Numbered from the stretch's first letter, positions 46,312 through 55,787 are shown. The stretch is 64,000 bases of DNA from CAVUCE01 sp963739985 (GCA_963739985.1 CAVUCE010000022.1:62001-126000), one strand, 5' to 3'. Notes: generated from the sequence alone by a model not told the origin. A program made the numbers and translations.

Positions 46312-46815
46312 TTATTTTTTAGATTTTGGAGCCCATTTTTTTAAGAATTTAAACACTTTGTCATGATCATGCCCGCCGTGTCCGTTTTCTAATAAACCGG
46401 TGTCTTGAGAATGTAAAAATTTTCCGTTCTTATCTAGAACAAAAATATGCGGATAGCCCATAATTTTAGGGAATTGCGAAAGAACTTTCTCATTTTTGTT
46501 TTCTCTGCTGTAGTTTATTTTTACTTCAACGTAATTTTCTTCTAAGTATTTATCTACATCCTTGTTATCTTCAAAAAATTTATCCAGTCTTCTGCACCAA
46601 ATACACCAATTACCTCCAACATCAAGTAAAATTCTACGATGAGTTTTCTTTGCTTCAACAACAGCATTCTTAATATCCAATTCAGCGTCACGAGAAGGAT
46701 CAAATTTTGTAACCGGCTCGTATGATTTTTCAGTTTCAGTTTCGTTTTGGGATTGAGAATAAGAAGCTGAAATTGCAAGCAAAATTATTATCATAACAAG
46801 AGATATCTTTTTCAT
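46312..46815 (-). CDS. Secreted thioredoxin-fold protein with CIWC motif
   Basis: A 167-residue exported protein of the thioredoxin_7/DUF255-like type. The signal peptide (MKKISLVMIIILLAISASYS) comes first. The redox motif NWCIWCRRLDKFF follows, with the helix and FPKIMGYPHIFVLDKNGKFL as in cytochrome c biogenesis and stress thioredoxins. Likely periplasmic disulfide reductant; the partner is unknown. The frame extends 30 bases upstream to a TTG, but ATG 46815 begins the signal peptide and is taken as the start. It converges with the frameshifted nuclease gene, leaving only about 14 bases between them. Confidence 0.8.
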   Translation of the reverse strand: MKKISLVMIIILLAISASYSQSQNETETEKSYEPVTKFDPSRDAELDIKNAVVEAKKTHRRILLDVGGNWCIWCRRLDKFFEDNKDVDKYLEENYVEVKINYSRENKNEKVLSQFPKIMGYPHIFVLDKNGKFLHSQDTGLLENGHGGHDHDKVFKFLKKWAPKSKK

Positions 46816-46981
46816 AAGGGAAAGCCTTTCATTAAAATTTTGCAAAAATTAGTAATTCAATTCTTTTAAAACAAGGTTTTTATGTGATCTTAAGAAAATC
46901 ACAAAATAATACCTTCGCACTTTTATTTGATTTTTTGTATAATTATTTAGCGATTATATTTAACCTAAAAATAAGGAAATT

Positions 46982-48148
46982 ATGAATTTTGCAAAGCGAT
47001 TAGAGCGCCTTCCTCCATACTTATTTGCAGAATTGAATGCAATCAAATTACAGAAGCGCCAACAAGGAATAGATATTATTGATTTGGGAATGGGTAACCC
47101 GGATGGTGCAACTCCTAAATTTATAATTGATAAATTAAAACAAACAATAGATGATCCTAAAACCCATAGATATTCCAGATCAAAAGGAATACCCGGAGTA
47201 TTAAAAGCAATTTCCCGGAAGTATGAAAGAGATTTTAACGTTTCTATTGACCCTGAGACTGAAGCAGTTGCTACAATCGGGAGCAAGGAAGGATTATCTC
47301 ATCTTTGTTTAGCTTTACTTGATGAAGGCGATGTTGTCCTGGTTCCGAACCCTACTTATCCGATTCACATTTATGGTGTAACAGCTGCAGGAGCAAATGT
47401 AATTTCAATTCCATTAACCGAAGAGAATGATTTTATTCCTGATATTTCTTTAATTACCAGAGACATGTGGCCACGACCTAAAATGTTAATACTTAACTTT
47501 CCCGCAAATCCAACCACAGCAGTTGTAAATCTAGACTATCTGAAAGAGATAATAAATTACGCGAAGAGAACTGACTTAATTGTTGTTCATGATATGGCTT
47601 ACAGCGATATAGTTTTTGATGGAGCAAAGGTACCGTCCATTTTACAAGTTCCCGGAGCAAAAGATGTAGCAGTTGAATTTTTTACAATGTCAAAAAGTTA
47701 TAACATGGCAGGATGGCGTGTAGGTTTTTGTGTAGGGAATAAAGAAATATGTAAAGCTTTAGCAAAGTTGAAAAGTTTTTACGATTATGGTATGTTCACA
47801 CCGATACAAGTTTCAGCAATATCAGCTTTGGATTCACCAAAATCCGTAACAGATGAGATAGCTAAAGTTTACAAAGGAAGACGAGATGTTTTAGTTGACG
47901 GATTAAATAATATTGGCTGGAATATTAAAAAGCCCAAAGCAAGTATGTTTGTCTGGGCTCGTATTCCCGATAAATTTCAAAATTTAGGTTCATTAGAATT
48001 CTCAAAAATGTTAATTGATCAAGCCGAAGTCGTTACTTCCCCGGGAGCAGCTTTTGGTGAATATGGTGAAGGTTATATAAGAATCTCAATGGTTGAAAAT
48101 GAACAAAGGATTAAACAAGCAATTAGGAACATTAAACGCTTAATGTAA
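46982..48148 (+). CDS. Class I aminotransferase, AlaC/alanine-type
   Basis: PLP-dependent aminotransferase, probably glutamate-pyruvate (alanine) transaminase. The 388 residues include IDLGMGNPDGATP, GSKEGLSHLCLALLDEGDVVLVPNPTYPIH, NFPANPTTAV and FTMSKSYNMAGWRVGF with the PLP lysine at about residue 238, closest to the AlaC subgroup. AAGGAA lies just before the ATG. An IF2B-like gene follows after 9 bases, suggesting an operon. LL-diaminopimelate or aspartate aminotransferase is the alternative. Confidence 0.87.
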   Translation: MNFAKRLERLPPYLFAELNAIKLQKRQQGIDIIDLGMGNPDGATPKFIIDKLKQTIDDPKTHRYSRSKGIPGVLKAISRKYERDFNVSIDPETEAVATIGSKEGLSHLCLALLDEGDVVLVPNPTYPIHIYGVTAAGANVISIPLTEENDFIPDISLITRDMWPRPKMLILNFPANPTTAVVNLDYLKEIINYAKRTDLIVVHDMAYSDIVFDGAKVPSILQVPGAKDVAVEFFTMSKSYNMAGWRVGFCVGNKEICKALAKLKSFYDYGMFTPIQVSAISALDSPKSVTDEIAKVYKGRRDVLVDGLNNIGWNIKKPKASMFVWARIPDKFQNLGSLEFSKMLIDQAEVVTSPGAAFGEYGEGYIRISMVENEQRIKQAIRNIKRLM

Positions 48149-48157
48149 ATTATTACA

Positions 48158-48949
48158 ATGAATAACATTACTTCAACTAAGTTAAATAAGATTTTTAATA
48201 ATAAAACTTCCGGGTCCGAAGAATTATTATCAAAGCTTAATTCCCTTTTACTCAGGAATTGTTCAAATCAAAATGCAAGTTTTGAAATTATAAAAGAATC
48301 AAAATTTAAGTTAAAAACATTTTCTACCATTCAATCATACTTGAGCAAAGTTGAAAATTTATTAAAAAAGGATGCCTCTGAATTAAAGTTGTATCTAGAG
48401 AATTTTGAGTCGGAGCATGAACAGATTTTTTTCAATATATACAATAAGATTAAATATGAGCTAAAGAATTCGAAGAAGATAGTCACGATATCAAATAGTA
48501 AAAGCGTCTTTGAGGTTTTAAAGTTTTTACAAAATGATAATAAAAAATTGGAAATTGTTATTGGTGAATCCAGACCTAAAAACGAAGGCAGAATTTTAGC
48601 TAAAAAACTATTAAAAATTGGGAGCAAGATTACTTTTGTTGTTGACTCAATGCTCCCGAATGAGATTAAAACCGCTGATTATTTGATTTTAGGAGCAGAT
48701 CAAATATTTAAGAATGGGAGCATTGCTAATAAAATTGGGAGCATAAGTGCATGTCTATCTGCAAAATATTTTAATAAGCCTGTATATGTTGTAGCTAATA
48801 AGAATAAACTTTCACCTTTAAAAAGCTTTAAGCAAGAATCACAAAAACCAACAGAAGTATGGAATTATAATCATTCCTTACTGACCATAAAAAATTATTA
48901 TTTTGAAATAATCCCTTCCGGTCTGATAACAAAAATCTTTACTCAGTAA
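48158..48949 (+). CDS. IF2B-like protein (eIF-2B alpha/beta/delta family)
   Basis: A 263-residue member of the family that includes methylthioribose-1-phosphate isomerase MtnA and ribose-1,5-bisphosphate isomerase. Visible motifs are the N-terminal helical half and the Rossmann-like C-terminal part with ESRPKNEGRILAKKL, ILGADQIFKNGSIANKIGS and KPVYVVANKNKLSP. The conserved active-site residues cannot be fully assigned, so the reaction is uncertain. The final stretch VWNY is like other members. It is probably co-transcribed with the aminotransferase upstream. Confidence 0.75.
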   Translation: MNNITSTKLNKIFNNKTSGSEELLSKLNSLLLRNCSNQNASFEIIKESKFKLKTFSTIQSYLSKVENLLKKDASELKLYLENFESEHEQIFFNIYNKIKYELKNSKKIVTISNSKSVFEVLKFLQNDNKKLEIVIGESRPKNEGRILAKKLLKIGSKITFVVDSMLPNEIKTADYLILGADQIFKNGSIANKIGSISACLSAKYFNKPVYVVANKNKLSPLKSFKQESQKPTEVWNYNHSLLTIKNYYFEIIPSGLITKIFTQ

Positions 48950-48977
48950 CTTAATTTTATTCTCTCCCTTGGAAAAT

Positions 48978-49004
48978 TTAAGCTTAAGCTATAAATTTAT
49001 AGCT
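48978..49004. repeat. Adjacent perfect palindromes upstream of the DPP IV gene
   Basis: TTAAGCTTAA (48978-48987) is a 10-bp palindrome and AGCTATAAATTTATAGCT (48987-49004) is an 18-bp perfect palindrome. They lie 20 bases before the start codon at 49024. The position is right for an operator or an mRNA stem, but AT-rich palindromes also arise by chance. Confidence 0.35.
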
Positions 49005-49023
49005 CAATATTCTAAGGTATATC

Positions 49024-51168
49024 ATGAAAAATATTAAATACTTGCTCATCTTGTTCTTTGTCCTAACAACTGCTTCTCTCCCACAAAAAAAATCTCTGGA
49101 TTTACATCAAATAATTTTAGATAGAGCTTCAGTTTCCCCTCAAGAACTTTTACAGCTTAATTGGCTTCCGGATGGAGAACACTTTGCTTTTGTAAAAAAA
49201 GAGAATGATAATTATGCAGTCTTTGAAGCATCAATTCAAAATCCCGAACCTAAACAAATATTAGGACTGTCGGATTTTAATGATGTTCTTAAGAAAAATA
49301 AAATATCATCCGTTTCTAAATTCCCTACTATTACCTGGGAGAACGAAACCAATTTTAATTTCTGGAATAATGATACACTGTGGTCATTTTCAATAAAAGC
49401 CACTTCTTTAATGTTCTTAAACTGCGTTAAAGAAGATGCGGAGAACATTGACTTAACAACGGATAACAAGGCTGCTTTCACAATAAAAAATAATCTATTT
49501 ATTGCTTCAAATGGAAAATCAGTTCAGGTAACTAATGATAAAAATCCCGGAATGGTTTATGGACAGGTTGTCAGTCGTAATGAATTTGGAATTAGTAAGG
49601 GAACATTCTGGTCGCCTAAAGCCGATTACTTAGCTTTTTATAAAAAAGATGAATCTAAAGTTATGGATTATCCTTTAGTCGATATTTCAAAAAGACCGGC
49701 AAAATTAGATATGATAAAATATCCAATGGCAGGTTCCACAAGTCAACATGTCAGCATAGGAGTTTACAATGTTAAGTCCGGAAAAACAATTTGGTTGGAT
49801 ACAAAGGGCGAATGGGATCAATATTTAACAAGTGTTTCCTGGACGCCGGATGAAAAATATATTTTAGTTTCTCATCTTAATAGGGATCAAAATCATTTAA
49901 GAATGATTAAATATGATGCTTCAACAGGAAAAAATGTAAAGACATTGTTTGAAGAAAAAAATCCTAAATATGTTCAGCCTTTGCACGGAGCTACATTTGT
50001 AAAAAATCATCCTGATGAATTTATTTGGATTTCCAGAAGAGACGGATGGAATCATCTATACTTATATAATATAGATGGAAAATTTATTAAACAACTTACA
50101 AAAGGTAAATGGGAGGTTACAAAGTTAAACGGATTTGATAAAAACGGAGAAAATTTATTCTTCACTTCAACCGAACAAAGCCCGCTGGACAGAGATTTTT
50201 ATTCCGTGAATATAGAATCAGAAAAGATAAGCAGGTTAACTAAAGAATCCGGTACTCACGAAGCCGAACCAAATGATGAAGGTTCGTATTTCTTGGATAC
50301 TTTTAATAGTCTAACTGTCCCAAACAAAGTTGTAATCGCAGATATGAGCGGCAAAGAAATAAAGACTTTATTAACTGCCGAAAATCCATTAAAAGAATTT
50401 AATATTGGAAAAACCAGAATATTTAAATTAAAAAGTAACGATGGTTTTGATTTGTATTGCAGAATGATTACTCCCTCTGACTTTGACTCAACAAAAAAAT
50501 ACAAAACTTTAGTTTACGTTTATGGCGGACCAGGAATTCAATTAATTACCAACAAATGGTTAGCAGGCGCCGGCTTATGGCTAAACTACATGGCTGAGCA
50601 AGGTTATGTAGTATTCACTTTGGATAATAGAGGTTCTGCCAATCGCGGTTTGGCTTTTGAACAAGTTACTTTTAGACATTTAGGGACCCACGAAATTGAA
50701 GATCAAAAACTAGGTGTAAATTACTTGAAATCATTACCTTATGTCGATACAACTAAATTAGGTGTGTTTGGCTGGAGCTTCGGCGGATTCATGACTACAT
50801 CTTTAATGACAAGAACACCCGACTTATTTAAAGTTGGAGTTTGCGGAGGTGCTGTAATCGATTGGGAATATTATGAAGTTATGTACACCGAGAGATATAT
50901 GGATACTCCCCAAGCTAATCCCGAAGGTTATAAAGGAGCAAATTTATTGAATTATGTACAGAATCTAAAAGGAAAGCTACTTGAACTACACGGAACAATG
51001 GATCCGGTTGTACTCTGGCAAAATACTTTAATGCTTGCAAAAAAGGCGGCTGTTCTTGGTGTACCGTTAGACTATTATCCTTATCCGGGGTGGCCTCACC
51101 ATATTGGTTTGCCTGATCAATATCAAATGTACGATAAGATTACCCGGTATTTCAATACAAATTTGTAA
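49024..51168 (+). CDS. Exported dipeptidyl peptidase IV-type S9 serine protease
   Basis: Removes dipeptides from peptide N-termini after Pro or Ala. The 714-residue protein has a signal peptide ending near LPQ, an eight-bladed beta-propeller (about 40-470) and a C-terminal alpha/beta hydrolase. In the latter GWSFGGFM carries the nucleophile Ser585, HGTMDPVV the Asp660, and WPHHIG the His at about 692. The repeats FVYGGPG-type (VYVYGGPGIQLI) fit S9 peptidases. Location is likely periplasmic or outer surface, and it would supply dipeptides for uptake. Palindromes sit just upstream and a hairpin follows the stop. Confidence 0.9.
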   Translation: MKNIKYLLILFFVLTTASLPQKKSLDLHQIILDRASVSPQELLQLNWLPDGEHFAFVKKENDNYAVFEASIQNPEPKQILGLSDFNDVLKKNKISSVSKFPTITWENETNFNFWNNDTLWSFSIKATSLMFLNCVKEDAENIDLTTDNKAAFTIKNNLFIASNGKSVQVTNDKNPGMVYGQVVSRNEFGISKGTFWSPKADYLAFYKKDESKVMDYPLVDISKRPAKLDMIKYPMAGSTSQHVSIGVYNVKSGKTIWLDTKGEWDQYLTSVSWTPDEKYILVSHLNRDQNHLRMIKYDASTGKNVKTLFEEKNPKYVQPLHGATFVKNHPDEFIWISRRDGWNHLYLYNIDGKFIKQLTKGKWEVTKLNGFDKNGENLFFTSTEQSPLDRDFYSVNIESEKISRLTKESGTHEAEPNDEGSYFLDTFNSLTVPNKVVIADMSGKEIKTLLTAENPLKEFNIGKTRIFKLKSNDGFDLYCRMITPSDFDSTKKYKTLVYVYGGPGIQLITNKWLAGAGLWLNYMAEQGYVVFTLDNRGSANRGLAFEQVTFRHLGTHEIEDQKLGVNYLKSLPYVDTTKLGVFGWSFGGFMTTSLMTRTPDLFKVGVCGGAVIDWEYYEVMYTERYMDTPQANPEGYKGANLLNYVQNLKGKLLELHGTMDPVVLWQNTLMLAKKAAVLGVPLDYYPYPGWPHHIGLPDQYQMYDKITRYFNTNL

Positions 51169-51182
51169 ATATTAATTCTAGG

Positions 51183-51208
51183 TAGCGACAAGTGCTAACT
51201 TGTCGCTA
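51183..51208. terminator. Hairpin between the convergent DPP IV and MATE genes
   Basis: TAGCGACAAGT (51183-51193) pairs perfectly with ACTTGTCGCTA (51198-51208) over a four-base loop. There is no strong T-run on either side, so it may be a weak or bidirectional terminator, or a dispersed repeat. Confidence 0.55.
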
Positions 51209-51219
51209 TGTAATTTTAT

Positions 51220-52557
51220 TTAGAAAGAGACAGGCTGCAAACTTTTTTTGTTAAACCTTATAGTAAGTAAAGTTGCTGATACAGAAAGCCCAATAAGTAA
51301 ACCGATCCACACGCCTACAACCTGCATCTTCAAAGAGAAACCAAGAAAATAACCAATTGGAAGCCCTAGAATCCAATAAGCAATAAACGTAATAATCGTT
51401 GGCCCTTTTACATCGGTTAAACCACGACAGACACCAATACCGACAGCTTGCACACCATCAGAAATCTGAAAAATTGCCGCAATCAATAGCAAAGAAGATG
51501 CATATGAAATTACAACAGGATCTTTGATATATAATGATGGAAGAACTTTATTCAAGGAAATAAAAATTATTCCAAAACATGCCATCATACCGGCGCCTAG
51601 CATTATAGCTGTAAAGCCGGCTTTACGAATTTCATTTACATCTCTCTTCCCTACTGCATTTCCCACTCTAATTGCTCCTGCCGATGAAATTCCTAATGCA
51701 GACATAAACGAGATAGACGCAAGATTAATCGCTATTTGATGAGCAGCTAATTGTTTTGTACCAAGCCATCCAACCATTATTACTGCAAACGAAAAAGCAC
51801 CAACCTCAAAAATATATTGAAAGGCGCTTGGTAAACCTAAATCAAGGATCTTTCTAATAATTGGAAAGTTAATTCCCCTAAAGTGAAAAGTAACATCATA
51901 AATTTTAAAATTTTTCGATCTCATTACATAAACCATTAAAAAGATCCCCATAAAGACACGCGATGAAAATGTAGCCCAACCGGCACCATCTAAACCAAGC
52001 TCCGGCATTCCAAACTTTCCGTATATCAAAACCCAATTTGCTGCAGCATTAATTATGTTAGCTAAAAGAGTTACTACCATTCCCGGACGTGTATATGAGA
52101 GTCCTTCTATAAATTGTTTATATGTTTGGAAAAGCATAGCCGGAATTATCGATAAGCCCAGTATCTTTGTATATGAAATTGATAATTTTACAACACCTAT
52201 TGGTTGATCTAGATAAGCGATAAAATCCGCAGCAAAATAAGTCAGCAAGAAAAGAATTATTCCAACAATCATATTTACAAGTAAAGATTGTCTAAAATAG
52301 ACACCGCACTCATCATATTTTAGAGCGCCTACTGAAATGGCTACAAGCGGAGTAACAGCCATTGAAATACCGATACCAATTATAAGAATCAAGATGAATA
52401 AACTATTGGAAACAGACGCAGCTGCTAAAGATGTCGCTCCAAGTCCGCCGACCATAAGCGTGTCTACAACTCCCATCATAATAAAACCTAATTGACCTAT
52501 TATAACAGGATAAGCTAACTGTAAAGTGTCTTTGGCGTGCGATTTAAATGATTGCAT
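51220..52557 (-). CDS. MATE family multidrug/metabolite efflux transporter
   Basis: A 445-residue, twelve-helix cation-coupled exporter (DinF/NorM superfamily). Sequence features: PVIIGQLGFIMMGVVDTLMVGGLGATSLAAASVSN near the N-terminus, and the second half repeating it with LPSAFQYIFEVGAFSFAVIMVGWLGTKQLAAHQIAINLAS. The mirrored halves are complete. Substrates cannot be read. It is a single-gene unit with a Bacteroidota-type -7 box a short way upstream. Confidence 0.9.
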   Translation of the reverse strand: MQSFKSHAKDTLQLAYPVIIGQLGFIMMGVVDTLMVGGLGATSLAAASVSNSLFILILIIGIGISMAVTPLVAISVGALKYDECGVYFRQSLLVNMIVGIILFLLTYFAADFIAYLDQPIGVVKLSISYTKILGLSIIPAMLFQTYKQFIEGLSYTRPGMVVTLLANIINAAANWVLIYGKFGMPELGLDGAGWATFSSRVFMGIFLMVYVMRSKNFKIYDVTFHFRGINFPIIRKILDLGLPSAFQYIFEVGAFSFAVIMVGWLGTKQLAAHQIAINLASISFMSALGISSAGAIRVGNAVGKRDVNEIRKAGFTAIMLGAGMMACFGIIFISLNKVLPSLYIKDPVVISYASSLLLIAAIFQISDGVQAVGIGVCRGLTDVKGPTIITFIAYWILGLPIGYFLGFSLKMQVVGVWIGLLIGLSVSATLLTIRFNKKSLQPVSF

Positions 52558-52585
52558 TCTATCTAAATAATTACATTTGAATAAA

Positions 52586-52593
52586 CAAATATA
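52586..52593 (-). promoter_or_regulatory. Bacteroidota-type -7 promoter box upstream of the MATE gene
   Basis: On the minus strand the bases read TATATTTG, about 28 bases before the ATG of the MATE gene, a plausible spacing for a short leader. No clear -33 element could be fixed. Confidence 0.4.
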
Positions 52594-52634
52594 CTTCTAA
52601 TAAAAATTATTATTATTATAAAATACATCCCAAG

Positions 52635-52675
52635 CAAAAAAAATCCTCCACTTGAACAAAATTCGAGTAGAGGAT
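52635..52675 (-). terminator. Terminator after the small secreted protein gene
   Basis: ATCCTC (52643-52648) pairs with GAGGAT (52670-52675). After one mismatch, a second short stem forms (52650-52654 with 52664-52668, including one G-U). The A-run at 52636-52643 provides the U-tract for the minus-strand transcript, whose gene stops 23 bases to the right. Confidence 0.75.
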
Positions 52676-52697
52676 AAAAGTAGAATTTATTTCTTAA

Positions 52698-52955
52698 TTA
52701 TTTGCGAGCCATGAAATTTGGATTCAAGCCTTTTGCGTTTGCTTTTGTAAAATTATAATTAAGCGCAGAAGTGATACTATCTATTTGTTTCATCGAATAT
52801 TCATTTTGATAAGGCGCAGAATTAGAAGCATTAACAACGACTGCCTTCTCACTCCCGTTATTTTTAGAATCGGCTTTGTCTTTTATATTTAGTCCTATTA
52901 GAACCATTCCGCCAAATAAAAATAGAACTGTTAGAATAACAAAAAAGGTTTTCAT
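52698..52955 (-). CDS. Small membrane-anchored or secreted protein of unknown function
   Basis: An 85-residue protein with one N-terminal hydrophobic segment (MKTFFVILTVLFLFGGMVLIG), then a polar stretch rich in Asn, Ser and Lys. I do not recognise a family. Two things make it a real gene: a strong ribosome binding site GAGGGA in front of the ATG, and its own terminator. It may stay anchored by the first helix facing the periplasm. Neither the MATE gene nor the ars operon clearly shares its transcript. Confidence 0.6.
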   Translation of the reverse strand: MKTFFVILTVLFLFGGMVLIGLNIKDKADSKNNGSEKAVVVNASNSAPYQNEYSMKQIDSITSALNYNFTKANAKGLNPNFMARK

Positions 52956-53150
52956 ATTTCCCTCACATTTTTAACTCAATAAATGTCTCAGTCCCCATCA
53001 ACAAAGACATAAATCACATGATTATAACAATTTGTGAAGAATTTTAACACAATATTTTATAAGTGTCAATAGCTATTAGACGAGTGGTCGTTTATATCGT
53101 TAAACTGAATATCGATTACCAAATACTAATATTAAACATTGGTTACTTGT

Positions 53151-54212
53151 TTAATTTACAACTTTCTCGGGTAAAACAAAATATCGTTTTTGCAGCCATA
53201 ATGAAACATTAACAAGTGATATGAGAACAGGGACTTCAACTAAAGGGCCTATAACAGCCGCAAAGGCTTCTCCTGAGTTTAACCCGAAGACTGCAATAGA
53301 TACGGCTATCGCAAGCTCAAAATTATTACTTGCAGCGGTAAATGATATAGTAGCAGTTTTAGAATAATCAGCTCCTATCTTTTTACCGATATAAAAAGAT
53401 ACAAAAAACATAATTATAAAATATATAACTAAAGGTATCGCAATACGAATTACATCAAAAGGAATTTTTACAATATACTCGCCTTTTAACGAAAACATTA
53501 CAAAAATTGTGAATAACAAAGCGATCAGGGTTAGCGGACTAATTTTGGGAATGAATTTAGTTTTATACCATTCTTTGGATTTTATTTTTAGCAAACTAAA
53601 ACGAGTTACTAATCCAGCGAAGAACGGAATTCCCAGATAAATTAATACGCTTTCAGCTATTTGGGCAATTGTAATATCCACCTTGAAAGATTGTAACCCC
53701 AACCATTTGGGAAATAAGGTTAAAAACACATAAGCGTATACGGAAAAGAATAACACTTGAAAAATCGAATTAAAAGCCACCAAACCAGCGGCGTATTCAG
53801 AGTCTCCCTTTGCTAATTCATTCCAAACAATAACCATTGCAATACATCTTGCTAATCCAATAATTATTAATCCCGCCATATATTGAGGATAATCATGCAG
53901 AAAAATTATTGCTAAAATGAACATTAAAACCGGGCCTATTAACCAATTTTGGATAAGAGAAACGGAAAGAATTTTAACATTTTTAAATACATCCGGTAAT
54001 TCTTCATAATTAACTTTTGCAAGAGGCGGATACATCATCAAAATTAAACCGATAGCGATCGGAATATTTGTTGAGCCGCTTTGAAATGAATTCCAAAATA
54101 AAACGATTCTGGGGAATAAATAACCGGACATAACTCCCAAAGCCATTGCTATAAATATCCATAAGGTTAAATATCGATCTAGAAATTTTAACTTTTTAGT
54201 TAATGTATCCAT
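53151..54212 (-). CDS. acr3: Arsenite efflux permease ACR3
   Basis: Exports arsenite across the inner membrane. The 353-residue protein has ten predicted helices. The essential Cys of the ACR3 family is in GLARCIAMVIVWN (Cys123), and the second signature region is TISFTAASNNFELAIAVSIAVFG. It is the last gene of the arsenic operon, 11 bases after arsC. The sequence is closer to ACR3 than to ArsB (no ArsB signature seen). Confidence 0.93.
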   Translation of the reverse strand: MDTLTKKLKFLDRYLTLWIFIAMALGVMSGYLFPRIVLFWNSFQSGSTNIPIAIGLILMMYPPLAKVNYEELPDVFKNVKILSVSLIQNWLIGPVLMFILAIIFLHDYPQYMAGLIIIGLARCIAMVIVWNELAKGDSEYAAGLVAFNSIFQVLFFSVYAYVFLTLFPKWLGLQSFKVDITIAQIAESVLIYLGIPFFAGLVTRFSLLKIKSKEWYKTKFIPKISPLTLIALLFTIFVMFSLKGEYIVKIPFDVIRIAIPLVIYFIIMFFVSFYIGKKIGADYSKTATISFTAASNNFELAIAVSIAVFGLNSGEAFAAVIGPLVEVPVLISLVNVSLWLQKRYFVLPEKVVN

Positions 54213-54223
54213 ACTTTATAATT

Positions 54224-54655
54224 TTAGTTTTTTATTTTTAATTGATAAAACTCAAAAAACGTATCGTGAATCTGATCTCTTATTTTCCGAAAAATATTTA
54301 ATATTTCATCTTCAGTTCCAGTTGCCTCTGCAGGATCTTCAAAGCCTATATGAATTTTTTCATTAACTTTTCCAAGAAAGACCGGACATGTTTCACGAGC
54401 ATTGTCGCAAACAGTAATTACAAAGTCAAACGGTTTGTCTAAATAAATTGCAACATTTTCCGGCTTACCTGAACTTATATCAATGCCAACTTCTTTCATC
54501 ACAATTACCGCATTTGAATTAATTTTTTCAGCAGGTGAAGTGCCTGCTGAATATACATAAAGATTCTCATCAAATGATTTCAAAAATCCTTCGGCCATCT
54601 GGCTTCTGCATGAATTCCCCGTACAGAGGATTAAAATATTTTTCTCGTTTCGCAT
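54224..54655 (-). CDS. arsC: Arsenate reductase, low-molecular-weight phosphatase type
   Basis: Reduces arsenate to arsenite using a three-cysteine relay with thioredoxin. The 143 residues fit. The P-loop-like active site LCTGNSCRSQMAEG contains Cys11 (nucleophile) and Cys16, and the resolving pair lies in TVCDNARETCPVF as Cys83 and Cys90, matching the pI258 type. It starts one base after the arsM stop. Confidence 0.93.
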   Translation of the reverse strand: MRNEKNILILCTGNSCRSQMAEGFLKSFDENLYVYSAGTSPAEKINSNAVIVMKEVGIDISSGKPENVAIYLDKPFDFVITVCDNARETCPVFLGKVNEKIHIGFEDPAEATGTEDEILNIFRKIRDQIHDTFFEFYQLKIKN

Positions 54656-55450
54656 CTACTTTTTATATCCTACTACTGTTATACTAAAAATTCCCTCCAG
54701 CTTTGCTTTGAACTTTCCTACACCGTCTTCAGTTAGATATTTTTTTAATAATTCATCCGGAAGATCGATAACTTTTGTTCGTTTTACTTCGATATCTTTA
54801 AAGCCTGTTTCTGCAATTATATTAAGATATTCATCTTGCTGAACAGCACCGGAAACACAACCGGCATACATTTCAGCTGATTTTTTGAATTCAGAATCTA
54901 TTTCACCTTTTATCACAATATCGGAAACACAGAAATGTCCACCTGGTTTTGTAATTCTGAATATTTCAGCAAATGCCTTACTTTTATTTGGAATTAAATT
55001 AAGAACACAGTTTGAAACCACGACGTCTGTACTACCAGTTTCTAAAGGAATACTTTCAATTTCTCCCAGCTTAAATTCAACATTTTGAAATCCAAGTTTT
55101 TCATTATTTTTATTCGATTTACTTATCATTTCCTCTGTAAAATCAACACCTGTCACCTTTCCCTCTTCACCCACAATGGCTCTTGCAACAAAGACATCGT
55201 TACCGGCGCCGCTTCCCAAATCAACCACGGAGTTTCCTTTTTTGATCCCGGCAAACTCAGTAGGTAATCCACACCCTAAACCAAGATCAGCATCTTTTAC
55301 ATAACCTTCCAAATTAGAATAATCATCTTGCATAATCGTATAATCAACAATTTTATTACTGGAACCACAGCAGCATTTATTTTCTGAAATTACAGCTATC
55401 TCAGCATATTTTTCTTTTACGATATTTTTTAGTTCATTTTCTGTCGGCAT
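54656..55450 (-). CDS. arsM: Arsenite S-adenosylmethionine methyltransferase
   Basis: Methylates trivalent arsenic, a detoxification step giving volatile or organic arsenicals. The 264-residue protein has the SAM-binding core VVDLGSGAGNDVFVA and VVSNCVLNLIPNK. The arsenic-binding cysteines of ArsM are visible: Cys in SNCVLNL, Cys in YAGCVSGAVQ and the N-terminal CCCGSS. ATG 55450 is chosen because GGAG stands 7 bases upstream; an upstream TTG would place that site in the coding region. arsR is directly upstream and arsC directly downstream. Confidence 0.92.
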   Translation of the reverse strand: MPTENELKNIVKEKYAEIAVISENKCCCGSSNKIVDYTIMQDDYSNLEGYVKDADLGLGCGLPTEFAGIKKGNSVVDLGSGAGNDVFVARAIVGEEGKVTGVDFTEEMISKSNKNNEKLGFQNVEFKLGEIESIPLETGSTDVVVSNCVLNLIPNKSKAFAEIFRITKPGGHFCVSDIVIKGEIDSEFKKSAEMYAGCVSGAVQQDEYLNIIAETGFKDIEVKRTKVIDLPDELLKKYLTEDGVGKFKAKLEGIFSITVVGYKK

Positions 55451-55469
55451 AATTTTCTCCAAATTTATT

Positions 55470-55787
55470 TTAACAGTCGCAAACTGCCATAAAAAGTTTA
55501 TCTAATTCTTTTTTAGCTTTGTTAAGTACTTTATTGTTCACACAGTAACATACTCTTGGTCCTTCTATTTCCCCCTGGATAAGGTCAACCTTTTTTAGTT
55601 CTTTCAAATGCTGAGATACGGTTGATTGTGAAAGAGGCATAAGGCCTACAATATCACCGCACATACAAACATTCATCTCAGACAAGATTTTTAAGATTCT
55701 GATTCTTGCGGGATGAGAAAGAGCCTTTGCAACATCCGCGAGCCATAAATCATCTTTCGTGAATTCCTCTTTTTTTGAATAAGCCAT
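55470..55787 (-). CDS. arsR: ArsR-family arsenic-responsive repressor
   Basis: Winged helix-turn-helix repressor that leaves DNA when arsenite binds. The 105-residue protein has ALSHPARIRILKILSEM, the metal site VCMCGDIVG (the ELCVCDL equivalent) and the recognition helix SQSTVSQHLKELKKV. The frame could extend 47 codons upstream (to 55928), but then the operator at 55809-55824 would be inside the gene. ATG 55787, with AGAAAG upstream, gives the typical length. First gene of the arsR-arsM-arsC-acr3 operon. Confidence 0.9.
   Translation of the reverse strand: MAYSKKEEFTKDDLWLADVAKALSHPARIRILKILSEMNVCMCGDIVGLMPLSQSTVSQHLKELKKVDLIQGEIEGPRVCYCVNNKVLNKAKKELDKLFMAVCDC

Noticed and set aside
46816..46845. 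TTG-initiated longer start of the thioredoxin-fold protein
   Set aside because: The signal peptide begins at ATG 46815; the extra ten residues would precede it.
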